DNA from: Spirochaetota bacterium
GTDB taxonomy: Bacteria > Spirochaetota > UBA4802 > JAFGDQ01
Direction: 5' to 3'
Length of the DNA: 64,000 bases
Assembly (NCBI GenBank): GCA_016934735.1
Contig: JAFGSG010000071.1
Span: 27,369 to 91,368, forward strand
Within the stretch, counting starts at the first letter, position 1, and every line of letters begins with the position of its first letter. The notes beneath the pieces are model-generated. The model searched no databases. It was not told where the DNA came from and saw only the letters and a program-made list of their open reading frames with translations. Below are positions 61,817-64,000 of the stretch, piece after piece. The position numbers and the translations under genes were made by a program.

Positions 61817-63463
61817 ATGAAAATTGCAGTAGCGCAAATAAATCCGACTGTAGGCGACATCGGTGGAAATAAAAAAAAGATATTATCTTACATGCTTGAG
61901 GCGGAAAAACAGGGTGCTGAACTTGTGGTCTTTCCTGAAATGGCGCTGATTGGTTATCCTCCTATGGACCTGTTGCTGAACAAAAAATTAATCCGGGATA
62001 ACATTGATGCTCTTAATGAAATTGCCGGTAAAAGTAAGGATATTGCAGTTGTCTGCGGTTACGTGGAATACGATAATGATAATCCGCCAATGCTTTACAA
62101 CGCAGCAGCATTTATGCACTGCGGGAGTATAATTTCAAAGCATTATAAAACTCTTCTCCCGACCTATGATGTATTTGATGAAAGCCGTTATTTCTCACCC
62201 GCAAAAAAACAGGAACCTGTTAAGTTAAAGGATAAGCTGTTAGGCATTACTATATGCGAAGATATCTGGAACGATGAATATGATTCTGCCGGCCAGCTTG
62301 TAATCGGAAGAAAATATGAAGTTGATCCTGTCGCAATTTTAGCAGGCAGAAAAATTGACCTAATGATAAACATTTCCGCTTCTCCCTACGTAAAGGGCAA
62401 AAACGAATTGAAGTGGAAGATGATATCAAAGATCGCGGAGAAGCATTCACTTCCTATAATTTATGTAAATCAGGTCGGAGGCAATGACAGCCTCATATTT
62501 GACGGGAACAGCTTCTTTGTCAACGGCAAAGGAGAATTTAAAGCAGTTGCCGGAGGATTTAAAGAAGACCTGGTAATTATTGATATTACCGGCAGCAATA
62601 AAGCAATTAATCCTGTAGAGGACGGTATTGAGGACATTAGAAAAGCGCTTGTACTGGGCATCAAAGATTATTTTTCCAAATGCGGATTTAAAAGCGCTGT
62701 GCTCGGATTAAGCGGCGGAATTGATTCAGCTCTCACAGCCGCTCTTGCAGTACAGGCCCTGGGAGAAGATAAAGTGACCGGCATTACAATGCCTTCTGTG
62801 TATTCTTCCAAAGGAAGCGTGGATGATTCCCTGAGGCTTGCAAGGAACCTGGGCATAAGAATTGAAGAGCTCGCAATCAAAGATATATTTGAATCTTATA
62901 ATAATCTTTTTTCAGATTTATTCAAAGGCCTGCAGCGCGATGTTACGGAAGAGAATCTTCAGGCAAGGATAAGAAGCAATATCCTGATGGCTTTCAGCAA
63001 TAAATTCGGCAGCCTTTTACTTACAACCGGAAATAAATCCGAGCTGGCAATGGGATACTGTACTTTATACGGCGATATGGCAGGCGGTCTTGCAGTGATT
63101 TCCGATCTGCCAAAGACCATGGTTTATGAGCTTGCAGGGCACATCAACAGAGAAAGGGAGATAATACCTCCTGATACAATAACAAAAGCGCCCTCAGCTG
63201 AACTCCGTGAAAATCAGAAAGATCAGGATACTTTGCCGCCGTACGAGATCCTTGACCGCATTCTTGAAAGCTATATAGAAAAGCAAATGTCCGCAGATGA
63301 GATTATAGCTCAGGGTTTTGATGCGCGCATTGTAAAGGAGGTGCTGGCAACCGTAAACAGAAGCGAGTATAAGAGGAGACAGGCAGCGCCTGGCCTCAAG
63401 GTCACTAGCAAGGCATTCGGTACAGGCCGCAGGCTCCCTATAGCGCAGCGTTTTGTGCCCTGA
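61817..63463 (+). CDS. nadE: Glutamine-dependent NAD+ synthase
   Basis: The 548-residue enzyme makes NAD+ from deamido-NAD, ATP and glutamine. The N-terminal nitrilase-type glutaminase has catalytic Glu in FPEMALIGYP, Lys in KHYKTLLPTYDVFDE and Cys in TICEDIWND. The C-terminal synthetase has LGLSGGIDSALTAAL (ATP pyrophosphatase loop) and GNKSELAMGYCTLYGDMAGG. Domain order and length are as usual. It is the last gene of the tetR-HEAT-nadE unit. Confidence 0.95.
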   Translation: MKIAVAQINPTVGDIGGNKKKILSYMLEAEKQGAELVVFPEMALIGYPPMDLLLNKKLIRDNIDALNEIAGKSKDIAVVCGYVEYDNDNPPMLYNAAAFMHCGSIISKHYKTLLPTYDVFDESRYFSPAKKQEPVKLKDKLLGITICEDIWNDEYDSAGQLVIGRKYEVDPVAILAGRKIDLMINISASPYVKGKNELKWKMISKIAEKHSLPIIYVNQVGGNDSLIFDGNSFFVNGKGEFKAVAGGFKEDLVIIDITGSNKAINPVEDGIEDIRKALVLGIKDYFSKCGFKSAVLGLSGGIDSALTAALAVQALGEDKVTGITMPSVYSSKGSVDDSLRLARNLGIRIEELAIKDIFESYNNLFSDLFKGLQRDVTEENLQARIRSNILMAFSNKFGSLLLTTGNKSELAMGYCTLYGDMAGGLAVISDLPKTMVYELAGHINREREIIPPDTITKAPSAELRENQKDQDTLPPYEILDRILESYIEKQMSADEIIAQGFDARIVKEVLATVNRSEYKRRQAAPGLKVTSKAFGTGRRLPIAQRFVP

Positions 63464-63496
63464 TCCTTCTAAATATTTACGAATCCCGGATTTATT

Positions 63497-63607
63497 ATGA
63501 AAAAAAATAGTTTCTTCGGAATAGATATTATCCAGTCAGGTTATGGACGGCGATATTTGACACCTGCTGAAATAGGCTCTAAATGCATTATGCTTTTGAA
63601 GGAGTAA
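63497..63607 (+). CDS. Possible 36-aa leader ORF before the exchanger
   Basis: ATG 63497 to TAA 63607 could encode 36 residues (MKKNSFFGIDIIQ...). It lacks a strong ribosome binding site and has no family. Its last codon region (GGAG) forms the ribosome binding site of the exchanger gene that starts 6 bp later, so translation of one could influence the other. Confidence 0.25.
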   Translation: MKKNSFFGIDIIQSGYGRRYLTPAEIGSKCIMLLKE

Positions 63608-63613
63608 AAATAA

Positions 63614-64000
63614 GTGACAGTTATATTGTTTATTCTGGGCGTGCTTTTATTAGTGGGAGGAGGAGAACTATTAGTACGCGGGGCATCACGGCTTGCCGTA
63701 TCATTAGGCGTTTCTCCGCTTATTGTCGGGCTTACCATTGTTGCTTTCTGCACCAGTGCTCCGGAACTGGCTGTTACCCTTCAGGCGGTCTATGCCGGGA
63801 CAGCAGATATTGCGCTGGGAAATGTAATTGGAAGCAATATTTCAAATACCCTGTTAATTCTTGGTCTAAGTGCCGCGATTATACCATTGATTGTCTCGCA
63901 AAAATTACTGCGGGTAGATGTGCCCTTGATGATTGGTATAACTATACTCTTGTACGTGTTCGGATTGGATGGGCGAATCAGCCGTCCTGAAGGTTTCCTG
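63614..64000 (+). CDS. K+-dependent Na+/Ca2+ exchanger family protein (3' end cut by window)
   Basis: The frame starts with GTG 63614, with GGAG 9 bp upstream, and stays open to the window edge (129 residues). It has alternating hydrophobic helices and the first alpha repeat of the CaCA (YrbG) family: IVGLTIVAFCTSAPELAVT, then ALGNVIGSNISNTLLILGL. These residues line the ion path. The usual start motif G(T/F)GTSAPE reads FCTSAPE here. The second half would be beyond the window. Confidence 0.9.
   Translation, partial: MTVILFILGVLLLVGGGELLVRGASRLAVSLGVSPLIVGLTIVAFCTSAPELAVTLQAVYAGTADIALGNVIGSNISNTLLILGLSAAIIPLIVSQKLLRVDVPLMIGITILLYVFGLDGRISRPEGFL

Noticed and set aside
1-64000. CRISPR arrays, insertion-sequence transposases, rRNA genes and known riboswitches
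   Set aside because: No regularly spaced repeats, transposase or integrase domains, rRNA segments or recognisable riboswitch cores were seen anywhere in the window.

Overview
The window reads as chromosomal DNA of an AT-rich, Gram-negative, mainly anaerobic bacterium. LpxB (lipid A synthesis), lipoprotein signal peptides and a predicted outer-membrane barrel point to a diderm cell. [FeFe]-hydrogenases, an HdrABC-MvhD-MetVF locus and a formate-dehydrogenase-like pair point to H2-linked fermentation or acetogenesis with the methyl branch of the Wood-Ljungdahl pathway. A cytochrome bd oxidase (CydAB) suggests transient oxygen exposure. The gene mix (LpxB, archaeal/Thermotoga-type inositol-phosphate synthase, HEAT-repeat proteins, FlgO-like protein) would suit a spirochaete or another deep anaerobic lineage, but the assignment is low confidence. 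No rRNA is present; tRNA-Lys and tRNA-Glu lie in tandem near 13.1 kb.

Layout: 0-5 kb holds a truncated methyltransferase, lpxB, a 56-residue membrane protein and an ABC importer whose permease and ATPase are fused. 5.4-12.1 kb is a hydrogenase operon: a 1140-residue [FeFe]-hydrogenase carrying a GltD/NfnB-type NAD(P)H module, a small thioredoxin-like ferredoxin, a PAS-containing sensory hydrogenase and a SpoIIE-type phosphatase. A histidine-kinase remnant and the tRNAs follow. 14.3-22.7 kb is hdrC-hdrB-hdrA-mvhD-metV-metF, in which HdrA is a 1489-residue protein with an inserted GltD-type module and a second HdrA half. 22.7-28.2 kb has two MFS transporters, a PaaK-like adenylate-forming enzyme coupled to an S51-type peptidase, and a histidine phosphatase. 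28.5-31.5 kb is cydAB and a decayed flavodoxin-type gene. 31.5-37.3 kb is a set of small membrane and hypothetical genes, a CorA-like transporter with an altered signature, and an orphan TRAP binding protein. 37.6-41.7 kb is leuS with an RNA methyltransferase-like gene and a pseudouridine synthase. 42.8-46.6 kb is a formate-dehydrogenase-like pair in which serine replaces the Sec/Cys molybdenum ligand. 47-64 kb is mixed housekeeping: a membrane-tailed response regulator, adenine deaminase, MBL hydrolase, FlgO/HEAT protein, YhbY, QueG-like protein, Ino1, YIP1, ACP, DUF3237, TetR, HEAT protein, NadE and a truncated Na+/Ca2+ exchanger.

The energy genes fit together: the hydrogenase would exchange electrons among NAD(P)H, ferredoxin and H2; the Hdr-MetVF complex would reduce methylene-tetrahydrofolate, possibly by flavin-based bifurcation with NAD(P)H; and the sensory hydrogenase with its phosphatase could report H2 levels. 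The strongest leads are the GltD module shared by both machines with different cofactor-site residues, the cysteine-less ferredoxin domain of the hydrogenase, and the serine-ligand formate-dehydrogenase homologue. Several unrelated palindromic intergenic elements are scattered through the window, some inside the hdr-met operon.
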